A stretch of 21,712 nt of DNA from CAYLNH01 sp964384625 (GCA_964384625.1 CAYLNH010000107.1:1-21712), one strand, 5' to 3'; shown: positions 1 through 8,230, numbered from the stretch's first letter. The notes: a model not told the origin generated them from the sequence alone. Translations and numbers: made by a program.

Positions 1-382
1 ATCTGTGCGGGGGGCTGCCCGTAATGGGCAGTCCCTACCGCGACAATGCTCTAGCCTCACGAGCGCCGTCCTGAAGCCCAAAGGGCCGGCATTGATATCG
101 TACCCAGAGTGAGCCCCGTACGGCCTGGCCTGCCAGGTCTGGTGAGCATGACAAGCGGGGGCTGCAGGTCCGGGTCTTGGGTTGATCCTGAAACACAGGC
201 CTGAAGGGCCGAATTGCTTAACGCTTTCCTCCTCAGAAAGCAGAAACCCGAACTCGCACCCTTTTCGCCGACCGTGGAGCGACAAAACACTGCCGCCCGG
301 CAGTTCTCCCCGGGACCGGGCGGAACGTGTGCACCCCGTCACTGACGCATTGCGATCGAGGCATCCACCCCCGGACAAGAGA
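1..382. other. Non-coding stretch with small hairpins, no gene seen
   Basis: I see no convincing coding region here. The open frames have no start with a ribosome site and no recognisable product. The stretch contains a 10-bp-arm hairpin at 11-35 (one G-T pair, 5-nt loop), a 6-bp-arm hairpin at 124-137 (CCTGGC/GCCAGG), and a 48-nt segment at 233-280 that recurs near 18.2 kb. It lies downstream of the tRNA-Lys terminator and looks like repeat-rich intergenic DNA. Confidence 0.6.
233..280 (+). repeat. 48-nt dispersed repeat, copy A (second copy at 18182-18229)
   Basis: An ungapped comparison by eye with 18182-18229, same orientation, gives 38 of 48 identical bases. The shared core contains GAAAGCA, AACCCG and CTTTTCGCC. 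Both copies sit in gene-free DNA. This is probably a decayed member of a genome-wide repeat family, but only two copies are visible here. Confidence 0.55.
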
Positions 383-413
383 AATCCGCGGTGTTCTGCA
401 ACAACCGCGGATT
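383..413 (-). terminator. Rho-independent terminator of the tRNA-Lys gene
   Basis: On the minus strand AATCCGCGGT pairs with ACCGCGGATT (10 bp, 11-nt loop), followed by a T-rich stretch (TTTCTCTTGT). It begins 3 nt after the CCA end of the tRNA, so it fits a dedicated terminator. Confidence 0.75.
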
Positions 414-415
414 GC

Positions 416-493
416 TGGTACACTCGCTCGGATTCGAACCGAGGACCCGCTGATTAAGAGTCAGCTGCTCTAACCAAACTGAGCTACGAGTGC
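416..493 (-). tRNA. tRNA-Lys, anticodon CTT
   Basis: Read on the minus strand, this folds as a full cloverleaf. The acceptor stem GCACTCG pairs with CGAGTGT (first pair G-U), followed by discriminator A and an encoded CCA end. The anticodon stem GCTGA/TCAGC encloses the loop CTCTTAA, giving anticodon CTT, which reads the lysine codon AAG. The T arm contains GGTTCGAATCC. The gene stands alone, with its own promoter (507-534) and terminator (383-413). The 3' CCA is genome-encoded, so it does not depend on CCA addition after processing. Confidence 0.96.
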
Positions 494-506
494 ACAACGG
501 GCGAGA

Positions 507-534
507 ACTATAGATCGGGTCGTGATGATGTCAA
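507..534 (-). promoter_or_regulatory. Sigma-70-type promoter of tRNA-Lys
   Basis: On the minus strand a perfect -35 box TTGACA (529-534) is followed after 16 nt by TATAGT (507-512). Transcription would start about 7 nt further on, a few bases before the mature tRNA 5' end at 493. The same TATAGT box with a 16-nt spacer recurs before rpsP and before the 462-residue ankyrin gene. Confidence 0.8.
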
Positions 535-612
535 ACCAGGCGTGCCCGATATTTTGAGGCTGCCGATAGGGGCGTCAGCAGGGGTACGCCGGGGGGAGGG
601 CGTTATGTCATC

Positions 613-713
613 TGCGCCGCAGGCGCACACGGAGCGCGGAGTTGAACTCCGCTCCGGAGAGTCCGGAAAGAGGAGCGGAGTGCAACTCCGCGCTCCGTGT
701 CCGGCTTCGCCGG
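613..713. repeat. Cluster of inverted repeats with a 29-bp-arm hairpin
   Basis: The main structure has 29-nt arms at 627-655 and 672-700 that are complementary at all but one position, with a 16-nt loop. A smaller hairpin (TGCGCC/GGCGCA) lies at 613-627 and another (CCGGC/GCCGG) at 701-713. The arms contain the sub-palindromes GGAGTTGAACTCC and GGAGTGCAACTCC. No coding frame is credible. It looks like a dispersed hairpin element placed downstream of the glycosidase-like gene. There is no U-tract, so it is not a classical terminator. Confidence 0.75.
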
Positions 714-729
714 GCGGAAGGAGTCCGGA

Positions 730-747
730 GCCCCGCACGGGCGGGGC
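730..747 (-). terminator. Hairpin just after the glycosidase-like gene, possible terminator
   Basis: GCCCCGC (730-736) pairs with GCGGGGC (741-747) around a 4-nt loop. It begins about 16 nt past the stop codon of the minus-strand gene ending at 764. It lacks a U-tract, so termination is possible but weakly supported; it could instead protect the mRNA 3' end. Confidence 0.35.
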
Positions 748-763
748 GTTCCAGCGGCCAGGA

Positions 764-2716
764 TCACTCCACCACAATGATATCGTGGATCTCCAGCCGG
801 GGGATTGTGAGCTTCGCTTCCCCTTTGGCGTAGGTGAACTTCAGCTTGCGATTGCCGGGCCGGCGGCGGATGGCCTTCGGCTTCTTCGTCCGGATCGTGA
901 TCGCCAGCGGGCCCACGGGCGGGATCTCGTCGTAGGTCTGGTAGTCGGCGTTTGCATGCGTGCCGGCGGTGTTCACCAAGTTGACGCAGAGCTTGCCGTC
1001 TTTGGTCATCACCGACACATCAACCAGGTGCGAGCCTTCGACTTCAACCGTCGGCTTCGGGAAGAGCTCCTTCACGAGGTCGTTGAGGAAGTCGCGCAGG
1101 ACGGTGGTCCGACAGGTGTTGTAGGTGATGCCGCAATCGAAGTAGACCGCCGCGATTTTGCCCTTGCCCAATTTGGCAATGCTGGCCGCGGTTTCACTCG
1201 GGCCGACGTTGTCGTTCTCGGCATACACGTTGCCGAACGCCTTGGCGCGACGACTGCGTTTCACCCGCTGCAGCGCGCCCTTGATGCCGCCCAGCCAGTC
1301 ATTGTGTTCCAGCCAGTGCGTCTTATCGTCCGGCTTGCCGACGAATCTTACGCCCAATTCCTGTTTGAAGAGCTTCGCAGACTGCGGTCCGAGGCACAGC
1401 AGCTTGCCCCCGTTACTGACGTAGGCGAGCAGTTCCTTCTTGAACTTCGGCGGCAGGTAGTCCCATTCAGGGATCACGACGATGGGGTACTTGTCCAGGT
1501 TGCCGGTGAGATGGTATTCATTCAGAATTTCGACGCTGTTCTGGCCGTCCAGCAAGGCATTCAGAACGCCTTTCATCGGCTCCAGCAGCCCGCCCCACGG
1601 GCTGAATACGCGTTCGTTATTCCGGTAGAACGCTTTGCTGCAGAGCAGCAATGCGACCTGCGGCACCGGCGCGGCCTTGTGGCAGATCGCTTCGCGGGCG
1701 CGGCAGAACTTCGCTGTTTCCGCCATCAGCTTCATCTGCCACGGGAAGATGGAGCCGTCGCGTTTCTGTTTGAAATACGCCTGGAACCCGCCGCCCAGGG
1801 CCAGCACGACCGCGGCCTCCTGCTGCAGCTGCGGGATGGTCTTGGTGCTGCGGCAGGGCTGGCCCCAACGCCCTGAGAAGGCCCAGGCCATCAGGTCCCA
1901 CGGCATGCCTTGCGGGGCGATACAGCGCGCCTCCAGGCGCGCGGCGTTGACACTGTTCTGCAGCGGGTAGTCGCCCGAGATAAAGTCCACATCCGTCGTT
2001 ACCGGTTCGGGCATGAACGAGCTGTAGGCCCAGTTGCTGGCGACCTCGAAGTCCGGGTTGTGTTTGTGCATCTCGGTGACGTAATGCTGCAGATACTTGC
2101 GGAAGCCGTCCCGGCAGAACTCGGTGAACTGCCGAAAGCCTTTGTCTCCCATCTTCTTCGGCTTCGTCCGGATCCCCGTCTTCTGCCGGAATGCGGCAAG
2201 GACCTCCTTGCCGTAGTCCTGACAGGTCGCCCAGCATTCGCCGTCGACCCAGACGCCGTCGACGCCGTAGACATCCGACAGCTCCTTCATCTGCGGGATC
2301 AACAGTCTGTCGACGTAGGGACCGAAGACCGACGTATTCTTCTTATTACGTTTGCCGTCGGCATCGACGGCGGCCCAGGACGGGTGGTGTTTCACGGCTT
2401 CGGTATCCCAGACGCCGGAGTAGTGCATGAACAAAGCGACACCGTGTTTGGCGGTGACCTCCCGCCAGAGGCGCAGTTGGTCGCGCACAAATCCGGGTGC
2501 GGGATAGGCCACTTTCGTCGGATAGCTGGAGATACCGCGATGGCCTTTGCAGTCGCACTGGATGTAGTCCGGCCGCACCTGCAGGACGATGTCCTCGATC
2601 ATCTTGCGGGTCACTTTGTCGCCAACCTTGTTGCAGTCGGGGCCGGCGTGGAAGTCGAAGTGAATTCCCAGGAAGCTGTCGGCGCGCTTTTTTCGTTTCG
2701 GAAGTTGCTTGGCCAT
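764..2716 (-). CDS. Glycoside-hydrolase-like TIM-barrel protein with a GATase-like domain
   Basis: A protein of 650 residues without signal peptide or membrane segment, so probably cytoplasmic. Residues about 15-330 look like a glycosidase TIM barrel: an opening strand GIHFDFHAG, then YIQCDCKGHRG, a substrate-loop-like FMHYSGVWD, and VDGVWVDGECW with Asp158 and Glu160 as candidate catalytic acids. Residues about 354-460 resemble the beta-galactosidase trimerisation / class I amidotransferase-like fold (YPIVVIPEWDYL, NGGKLLCLG). A beta-rich tail follows. The closest families I can think of are the uncharacterised GHL6-type and fucosidase-like hydrolases; the substrate cannot be told. The start is the ATG of MAKQLPKRKK; no strong ribosome site is visible, and an ATG 45 nt upstream (2761) is possible. 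It diverges from a Gfo/Idh oxidoreductase across 200 bp, which suggests shared regulation. Confidence 0.8.
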   Translation of the reverse strand: MAKQLPKRKKRADSFLGIHFDFHAGPDCNKVGDKVTRKMIEDIVLQVRPDYIQCDCKGHRGISSYPTKVAYPAPGFVRDQLRLWREVTAKHGVALFMHYSGVWDTEAVKHHPSWAAVDADGKRNKKNTSVFGPYVDRLLIPQMKELSDVYGVDGVWVDGECWATCQDYGKEVLAAFRQKTGIRTKPKKMGDKGFRQFTEFCRDGFRKYLQHYVTEMHKHNPDFEVASNWAYSSFMPEPVTTDVDFISGDYPLQNSVNAARLEARCIAPQGMPWDLMAWAFSGRWGQPCRSTKTIPQLQQEAAVVLALGGGFQAYFKQKRDGSIFPWQMKLMAETAKFCRAREAICHKAAPVPQVALLLCSKAFYRNNERVFSPWGGLLEPMKGVLNALLDGQNSVEILNEYHLTGNLDKYPIVVIPEWDYLPPKFKKELLAYVSNGGKLLCLGPQSAKLFKQELGVRFVGKPDDKTHWLEHNDWLGGIKGALQRVKRSRRAKAFGNVYAENDNVGPSETAASIAKLGKGKIAAVYFDCGITYNTCRTTVLRDFLNDLVKELFPKPTVEVEGSHLVDVSVMTKDGKLCVNLVNTAGTHANADYQTYDEIPPVGPLAITIRTKKPKAIRRRPGNRKLKFTYAKGEAKLTIPRLEIHDIIVVE

Positions 2717-2916
2717 GACGTTCACCGTGCGTTGATTGCGTTTGCGCCCGTCGAAGGGCATTGCGCCGACTGTAGGGGGCAGTGGAGAAATGTAAAACCG
2801 TGGAGCGCAAAAACAGAGCCCCATCCGTGGCTGGAGGAAAAAGCCGCCGCCGCCGGGTTGATGTTTGGCGGAGGAACGGGCAAGAGTAAGGGGTAATACA
2901 CAGTGGGAGCTTACGC

Positions 2917-3888
2917 ATGGCAAAGAAGAAGACGGTCGGTATTGTCGGGGCCCGGGGTATCGGGCGGCATCACGCAAATTGGTGGCGCTTGGCGGACGTG
3001 GAAGTCTGCGGTATCGTCGGGACATCGGTCGGCAGCGTGGTCGAAACGGCCGGCATGCTGCAGGAGATGATGGGTTTCAGCGGCCAAGGCTATGTCGACC
3101 TGGGCGCGATGCTCGAAGAACAGAAACCGGATTTCGTCGATATCTGTTCGCCGGACCCGTTCCACGCCGAACAAACCGGTCTGGCGCTGGCCAACGGCTT
3201 CCACGTGCTGTGCGAGAAACCGTTCGTTTACGATCCCGATATTCCCGCCAAGGACCTCCTGGCGAAGGCCGATGAACTATTGCAGTTGGCGGCGGACAAC
3301 GACCTGACGCTGGGACTGTGTTCGCAGCATTACGTGACCTGCCAGAGCTGCCTGCGGCTGTATCGCGAGCAGGAGCCGGATGCGCCGCTGACCAGCATCG
3401 AAGGAACACTGGCGTCACCGGCAAAAGGCCAGATGATCGATCCGGACATCATCTGGAGCGATCTCGGCCCGCATATGTTGGCGGCGGTGCAGGCGGTGGC
3501 GCCGGACGCGGAGATGGACAAGGACAGCATTCAGGTGGAACGCGGCACGAATCGGTTCGACTGCAGTTTCACGGTGTCGCAGCCGAACGGCGATATTGCC
3601 TGCACTCTGAAAGTCTACAAGACAGAGGGCGAACCGACGCATGTGCGCCGGGTGATACTCAACGGGCATCAGTACGATCTATCCGGCGGCCGTGGGGATG
3701 ACGGCATCTATTATGCCCAGTTCGACGGCCCGGCCGGCACGCATCGCGAGGAAGACCCACTGCGGCAGACGATCCGGCGTATGGCCGAATTGGACCCGCC
3801 GATGCACGGCGAGATCATCCGCCAGAACCAGCAGTGGCTCTTGGAGGTCATTGACGAAGTTCCTGAGCGAAGTCGAAGGGGGCATTGA
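2917..3888 (+). CDS. Gfo/Idh/MocA-family NAD(P)-dependent oxidoreductase
   Basis: A protein of 323 residues. The N-terminal Rossmann fold is shown by VGIVGARGIGRHHANWW (about residues 7-23), and the family signature EKP lies at 100-102 with the catalytic-type Lys101. A C-terminal substrate domain carries DLGPHML, giving Asp182 and His186 in the usual D-x3-H pattern. Members oxidise or reduce hydroxyls of sugars, cyclitols or their derivatives; the substrate is unknown. The start is well set by GGGAG 8 nt before the ATG. At 323 residues it is slightly short for the family. The last dozen codons (EVPERSRRGH) and the stop lie inside a short tandem repeat (3851-3916), so the native C-terminus may have been replaced by repeat DNA. 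It is divergent from the glycosidase-like gene, probably its partner. Confidence 0.9.
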   Translation: MAKKKTVGIVGARGIGRHHANWWRLADVEVCGIVGTSVGSVVETAGMLQEMMGFSGQGYVDLGAMLEEQKPDFVDICSPDPFHAEQTGLALANGFHVLCEKPFVYDPDIPAKDLLAKADELLQLAADNDLTLGLCSQHYVTCQSCLRLYREQEPDAPLTSIEGTLASPAKGQMIDPDIIWSDLGPHMLAAVQAVAPDAEMDKDSIQVERGTNRFDCSFTVSQPNGDIACTLKVYKTEGEPTHVRRVILNGHQYDLSGGRGDDGIYYAQFDGPAGTHREEDPLRQTIRRMAELDPPMHGEIIRQNQQWLLEVIDEVPERSRRGH

Positions 3889-3916
3889 CAAAGTTCCGGA
3901 GCGAGGTTCGAAGGGG
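3851..3916 (+). repeat. Two tandem copies of a 31-32-nt repeat overlapping a gene end
   Basis: The segments 3851-3881 and 3885-3916 share the pattern TTGAC-AAGTTCC-GAGCGA-TCGAAGGGG with few differences. The first copy is inside the 3' end of the oxidoreductase gene, and its TGA stop (3886-3888) is supplied by the start of the second copy. A short relic (TTTGACAAAGT) recurs near 4303. Confidence 0.7.
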
Positions 3917-3922
3917 TCACCC

Positions 3923-3973
3923 GTCTTCGTGCCGACCTTTTACGAGTCGGGGCTGCGCCGTGACGCGGTTGGT
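3923..3973 (+). repeat. 51-nt module repeated at 4087-4137
   Basis: This module matches 4087-4137 at 49 of 51 bases in the same orientation. Both end in GGTTGGT and contain a stem-loop GCCGAC...GTCGG. With the core between them, the element has a module-core-module layout. A more diverged copy forms the end of the inverted element at 11024-11190. Confidence 0.8.
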
Positions 3974-4137
3974 CATTGATGCCACCGACAGAAGTCCTGC
4001 GGACCGTTTCAGACGGTCTGCTTCCGAGCGTGGCCGCGGTCGTCTCGACCGCGCATCCCCGACTTCAGTCGGGAACATCGTCATCGGTCTTCGTGCCGAC
4101 CTCTTACGAGTCGGGGCTGCGCCGCGACGCGGTTGGT
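3971..4137 (+). repeat. 167-nt hairpin-array element, copy 1 (inverted copy at 11024-11190)
   Basis: The reverse complement of 11024-11190 aligns without gaps and, by my count, with 152 of 167 bases identical. The element holds four stem-loops in a row: 3999-4021 (9-bp arms, one G-T), 4035-4053 (8-bp arms CGCGGTCG/CGACCGCG), 4058-4073 (CCCGACT/AGTCGGG) and 4095-4114 (CCGAC/GTCGG). A frame of about 55 codons is open in both copies, but most differences change the amino acid, so it does not look like a gene. It lies just after the oxidoreductase gene, in the same sense. It resembles a REP/BIME-type intergenic element. Confidence 0.85.
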
Positions 4138-4558
4138 TCTTGGTTTCGGATCCGAAGCAGGACGCGGCTGCTCGCCGCGACCTGCCACCGGCTCACTATT
4201 GTCATTCATCGCTGCCGGGATCGGAGGGGACTCCGACCTTTCGGCGTGAATGCGCGGGCATTGTTCATGAACTGAGCACTCATTGCCACCCAGTGATCAC
4301 CGGCTTTGACAAAGTGGCGTCCGGTCTGGAATTTGAATGTAGCGCGGGCCTCTGTCCCGCGTTCCCAAGGCGCGCTGGATTGGAGTCGCGGGACAGAGGC
4401 CCGCGTTACGTTAAGGGCCTTCGGCTGCAGCGAAACGGTCAGAGGCAAGATGCCCGCACTACGTGCAGGAGAGCTTTCCATTCGGCGGGGATCGACTATT
4501 GGTATAGGATCTGCTCCGGAGGCCACACCGACTCTGATTACGGGGTTGGCGAGAACGA
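4138..4558. other. Repeat-dense intergenic spacer without a gene
   Basis: No coding region is credible here. The spacer holds the palindrome TTCGGATCCGAA (4145-4156), a hairpin with 11-bp arms and one mismatch (4158-4184), a 6-bp hairpin TCGGAG/CTCCGA (4221-4236), and the large hairpin at 4339-4409. A TATAGG box at 4503-4508 could be a -10 element for the following gene, but no good -35 lies at the right distance. Confidence 0.6.
4339..4409. repeat. Large hairpin: 23-bp arms around a 25-nt loop
   Basis: The arms 4339-4361 and 4387-4409 are complementary over 23 positions with a single G-T wobble; their core is GCGGGCCTCTGTCCCGCG. No U-tract follows, so it is not a standard terminator. It looks like a dispersed inverted-repeat element (MITE or REP type). 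Confidence 0.85.
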
Positions 4559-7500
4559 ATGAAGAGGCCCATGTCGAAGAAGCTCTGGCCATTGGCGGTG
4601 ACGAAGTTCTTCACCGCGTTCAATGATAACGCGTTCCGGTTCGTCGCTATGTTCGTGGCGATGGGGATCATCCGGGCGAAGGCGGGTTCGCAGGAAGCCG
4701 CCGAGCCGCGGCAGGCCGCGCTGGTGGCGCTGGCGTCGATGATCTTCATGCTGCCGTTTGTGCTCTTCCCCACCGTGACCGGCTGGCTCGCCGATCGCTA
4801 CAGCAAACGCAAGGTCCTGGTCGGTGCGAAGGCCGCCGAGATCTTCGTCATGACCCTCGGCTTGCTGAGTTTCGTGTTTATCGGCCGACTGGGGTTTGTG
4901 CCGCTGCTGACTGTGGTTTTTTTGATGTCGTTCCAGAGCACGTTCTTCAGTCCGGCGTTCTTCGGCATTCTGCCGGAGACCTTCGACGAATCCGAGTTGT
5001 CCAACGCCAACGGCATTGCGGAACTCATCAGTTTCCTCGGGATGATTCTGGGAACCGGGGCGGGGGCGTTGACGCAGAAGATCCCGGACGCGTATTACGC
5101 CAACCCGAGTCCGAAGGTCGGCATCCTGGTCGGCATCCCGTTCATCATCGTGGCGATTATCGGCACAGTCACGTCATTGTACATCCACGATCCCAAGGGC
5201 CCGACGACCGACGAGAAGTTCGGGCTGCAGTTGATCACGAATTACTTCAGGAACTTCAAGTACGTCTTTATCAATCGTCCGATCTGGCTGTGTGTCCTGG
5301 GGCATGCATTCTTCTTCTCACTCGGTTGTCTGATCACGACCTCGCTGCTGAACTACGGCACAAACATCCTCAAGGTGGACAACGCGCAGACGTCGGGTTT
5401 GACGTTGGCCGTTGCGATCGGCATCGGCGTCGGTTGTTTCATTGCGGGCAAGGTGTCGCACGAGAACGTCGAGTTCGGTCTGGTGCCGATCGGCGCCATG
5501 GGTATGTGCGTGTTCTTCATCAATCTGATTCTGGCGCAGGCCTATCTGCACGCGTTAATCAGTTGTGCCGCCCTGGGGTTCTTCGGCGGCTTTTTCGTTC
5601 TGCCGTTGACGGTGTACATCCAGCAGAAAGCACCGGCGGCGGTACGCGGCAAGGTGCTGGCCCAGACCAACGCGGTGTCGTTCATCGGCATGCTGCTGGT
5701 CTCCGTCGCCATGCTGGTGGCGACCGGCGGCGTCACCGGCGAGGTCGGGCCGGATGCGGGCTTCTGGACAGCGGTACGCAGCAATTTCATGACGTTCGAC
5801 ACCCGGCAGCTCTATATGGGGGCCGCGATCTTTGTGTTCCTCGGTTCGGCCTATGCGTTCTGGCTGCTGCCGGACTTTGTCTTTCGGTTTGCCGGCCTGA
5901 TCCTGACCCGTTTTGTCTACGACATCCGGGTGATCGGCAAGGAGCACCTGCCGTCGGCCGGCCCTGTGCTGCTGCTGCCGAATCATGTTTCGTTCGTAGA
6001 CGGTCTGGTCCTGTCGGCGGCCAGCTCGCGGCCAATCCATTTCATCATTGACGACACCTACTTCAAGATCTGGTGGGTGCGTCCGCTGGCGCGCTGGCTG
6101 CACCTCCTACCGGTACCGTCCGGCACCAGCACCGCTGCGTTGCGCGCCGCCATTGACGGCGGTCAGGAGGTCCTGAAACGGGGCGATGTGCTGTGCATCT
6201 TCCCGGAAGGCCGCTTGACGAACAACGGCAAGATGCGCGAATTCAAACGCGGCTATGCGAAGATGATTCCCGCGGACCTGGATGTGCCGGTTGTCCCAGT
6301 GCATATCGGTCTGCTCTGGGGCAGCATCTTCAGCCGGTTTTACGGCAGGATCAAACCGCGGCTGCCGCGGCAGCTGCCGTATCCGGTCAATGTCGCGTTC
6401 GGCCGACCGCTGCCGGCGGACGTCACGCCCTGGGCGGCGCGGCAGGCGATCATGGAACTGAATGCCGATACCGAATCGGAGCCGGCCCCGGGCGAGCGCG
6501 TTTTCCCGGAACGCGTGATCCGCATGGCGCATCGCCATCCGTTCGCGAAGCTGTTCTGCGACACCTCGGGTGCGGAGATGTCGTACATGCAGCTGTTGAC
6601 CAAAGCCTACGCCGTTGCCGGTGTCATCCGTCGTGACGCCGGCGAAGACGAAACGCACATCGGCCTGATGTTGCCGAACTGCGCCGCCGGCGCGGTAGCC
6701 GGCCTGGCGACCATGTTGGCCGACCGTATTCCCGTCTTCCTCAACTACACCGCCGGGGCCGAGAACATCGACTTCGCTACCCGCAAATACGGTATAAAAC
6801 GCGTCTACTCCAGCAAGGCCTTCCTCGAGAAAGCCAAACTGGAAATGCGCGACGACTACATCTTCCTCGAAGACATCGCACCGACGATTTCCGGCGGGGA
6901 CAGGTTCCGGGCCGCGGTGGCGGCGCTGCTGCCGGCGTCGTGGGCCTGCCGCAGGTACTTCCCGAAGACCGCGACAGCCGTCTTCAGCACGGCTACCGTA
7001 CTGTTTTCCAGCGGGTCCTCCGGACGGCCGAAAGGGGTGGTGCTGACGCACCACAACCTCAACGCCAATCGCAACGCAGTGCTGCGCGCGTTGGGACTCG
7101 ATCGACGCAATGTGCTGATGGCCGTGTTGCCGTTCTTCCACAGCTTCGGGTTCATGGGCACGCTGTGGGCGCCGTTGTCCTGGGGCATCAAGACGGTGTG
7201 GCACCCGAATCCGCTGGATGCCGAGGCCATCGGCGCCGCCGCCGGAGAACACCGGGCCACAATGATTTTTGCGACGCCGACCTTCCTGCGCGCGTTCATG
7301 CGCAAGTGTACGCCGGAGCAGTTCAGCAACATGCGCTACGTGATTACCGGCGCGGAAAAACTGCAGCAGGACGTCGCCCGGAAGTTTTATCAGAAGTTCG
7401 GCGTCATGCCCATCGAGGGCTACGGCACCACCGAGTTGGCTCCGGTGGTCTCGGTCAATGTCCCGGAGGACCTTCAGGATGTCGGCCAATGCGTCGGCCG

Positions 7501-8086
7501 CGAGGGCTCGATCGGCCAGCCGATCCCCGGCGTCGTCGCGAAGACCGCTGACCCCGTGTCCCTGGAGGACCTGGAGGACGGCCGGGAGGGGGTCCTGCTG
7601 ATCCGCGGCCCGAATGTGATGAAGGAGTACCTGGACGACGCCGAGCGCACGAAGGAGGTCCTGCAGGACGGCTGGTACAACACCGGCGACATGGCCCGCA
7701 TCGATCCGGACGGCTATATGTTCATCACCGGCCGGCTGTCGCGGTTCAGCAAGATCGGCGGCGAGATGGTGCCGCACATCGTGGTCGAGCAGGAACTGCA
7801 GAACGTGGTCGACAGCAATGAGCCGAAATTCATTGTGACGGCGGTCGAGGACAAAACACGGGGCGAGCGGCTGATCATCCTGCATCTGCCGTTGGACCGC
7901 GAGCCGGCCGAGGTCGTCGCCGCTCTGCGTGATCGCGGCCTGCCGAACCTGTGGGTGCCGAAGCCGAAGGATTTTCACGAGATCGACGAGATCCCGCTGC
8001 TGGGCAGCGGCAAGCTGGACTTGCGCCGAGTCCAGGAAATCGCCGCGGCCCGGTCCGGTACGGGATCGTCTGCCGCGCAGCAGTGA
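4559..8086 (+). CDS. aas: Fused lysophospholipid transporter / acyltransferase / acyl-ACP synthetase (LplT-PlsC-Aas)
   Basis: A protein of 1175 residues made of three parts. Residues about 1-430 form a multi-spanning MFS transporter of the LplT type (KFFTAFNDNAFRF near the start). Residues about 455-640 form a PlsC-type acyltransferase with the H-x4-D motif NHVSFVD (His476, Asp481) and FPEGR (548-552). Residues about 660-1160 form an AMP-forming acyl-ACP/CoA ligase with FSSGSSGRPKG (816-826), GYGTTE (954-959), GWYNTGD (1038-1044) and a C-terminal GSGKLDL lysine motif. All key motifs are intact. By family knowledge, it imports lysophosphatidylethanolamine, activates a fatty acid and re-acylates the lipid at the inner membrane. 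An alternative start is the ATG at 4571 (MSKKLWPLAV); neither start has a strong ribosome site. No operon partner is adjacent. Confidence 0.93.
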   Translation: MKRPMSKKLWPLAVTKFFTAFNDNAFRFVAMFVAMGIIRAKAGSQEAAEPRQAALVALASMIFMLPFVLFPTVTGWLADRYSKRKVLVGAKAAEIFVMTLGLLSFVFIGRLGFVPLLTVVFLMSFQSTFFSPAFFGILPETFDESELSNANGIAELISFLGMILGTGAGALTQKIPDAYYANPSPKVGILVGIPFIIVAIIGTVTSLYIHDPKGPTTDEKFGLQLITNYFRNFKYVFINRPIWLCVLGHAFFFSLGCLITTSLLNYGTNILKVDNAQTSGLTLAVAIGIGVGCFIAGKVSHENVEFGLVPIGAMGMCVFFINLILAQAYLHALISCAALGFFGGFFVLPLTVYIQQKAPAAVRGKVLAQTNAVSFIGMLLVSVAMLVATGGVTGEVGPDAGFWTAVRSNFMTFDTRQLYMGAAIFVFLGSAYAFWLLPDFVFRFAGLILTRFVYDIRVIGKEHLPSAGPVLLLPNHVSFVDGLVLSAASSRPIHFIIDDTYFKIWWVRPLARWLHLLPVPSGTSTAALRAAIDGGQEVLKRGDVLCIFPEGRLTNNGKMREFKRGYAKMIPADLDVPVVPVHIGLLWGSIFSRFYGRIKPRLPRQLPYPVNVAFGRPLPADVTPWAARQAIMELNADTESEPAPGERVFPERVIRMAHRHPFAKLFCDTSGAEMSYMQLLTKAYAVAGVIRRDAGEDETHIGLMLPNCAAGAVAGLATMLADRIPVFLNYTAGAENIDFATRKYGIKRVYSSKAFLEKAKLEMRDDYIFLEDIAPTISGGDRFRAAVAALLPASWACRRYFPKTATAVFSTATVLFSSGSSGRPKGVVLTHHNLNANRNAVLRALGLDRRNVLMAVLPFFHSFGFMGTLWAPLSWGIKTVWHPNPLDAEAIGAAAGEHRATMIFATPTFLRAFMRKCTPEQFSNMRYVITGAEKLQQDVARKFYQKFGVMPIEGYGTTELAPVVSVNVPEDLQDVGQCVGREGSIGQPIPGVVAKTADPVSLEDLEDGREGVLLIRGPNVMKEYLDDAERTKEVLQDGWYNTGDMARIDPDGYMFITGRLSRFSKIGGEMVPHIVVEQELQNVVDSNEPKFIVTAVEDKTRGERLIILHLPLDREPAEVVAALRDRGLPNLWVPKPKDFHEIDEIPLLGSGKLDLRRVQEIAAARSGTGSSAAQQ

Positions 8087-8098
8087 CGGTCGTTGATG

Positions 8099-8115
8099 CC
8101 CGGCGGTGAGCCGGG
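8099..8115 (+). terminator. Weak hairpin just after the aas fusion gene
   Basis: CCCGGC and GCCGGG form a 6-bp stem with a 5-nt loop, beginning 12 nt after the stop codon. No U-tract follows, so a terminator role is only possible. Confidence 0.3.
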
Positions 8116-8230
8116 TCACTTCGCCTTCGCCGTCACAGCCGCGCAGACAGCGCGCGATCCTGGGTTCAGGGACGGCGTCCGGGGTGAGCGCGACGTCTGC
8201 CTTCAGCGGATCGGCAACGGCGGTATACGG

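Noticed and set aside
542..1876. 444-codon plus-strand frame opposite the glycosidase-like gene
   Set aside because: It is an antisense shadow in GC-rich DNA. The opposite strand has clear protein motifs.
2717..3025. N-terminal extension of the glycosidase-like frame
   Set aside because: The extra residues are low in complexity, overlap the start of the divergent oxidoreductase gene, and precede a sensible ATG.
3976..4275. A 99-codon frame on the plus strand whose first 55 codons are also open in the inverted element near 11.1 kb
   Set aside because: Between the two copies most base differences change the amino acid and the frames diverge after the shared element. The conservation is better explained by stem-loops than by a protein. 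There is no ribosome site.
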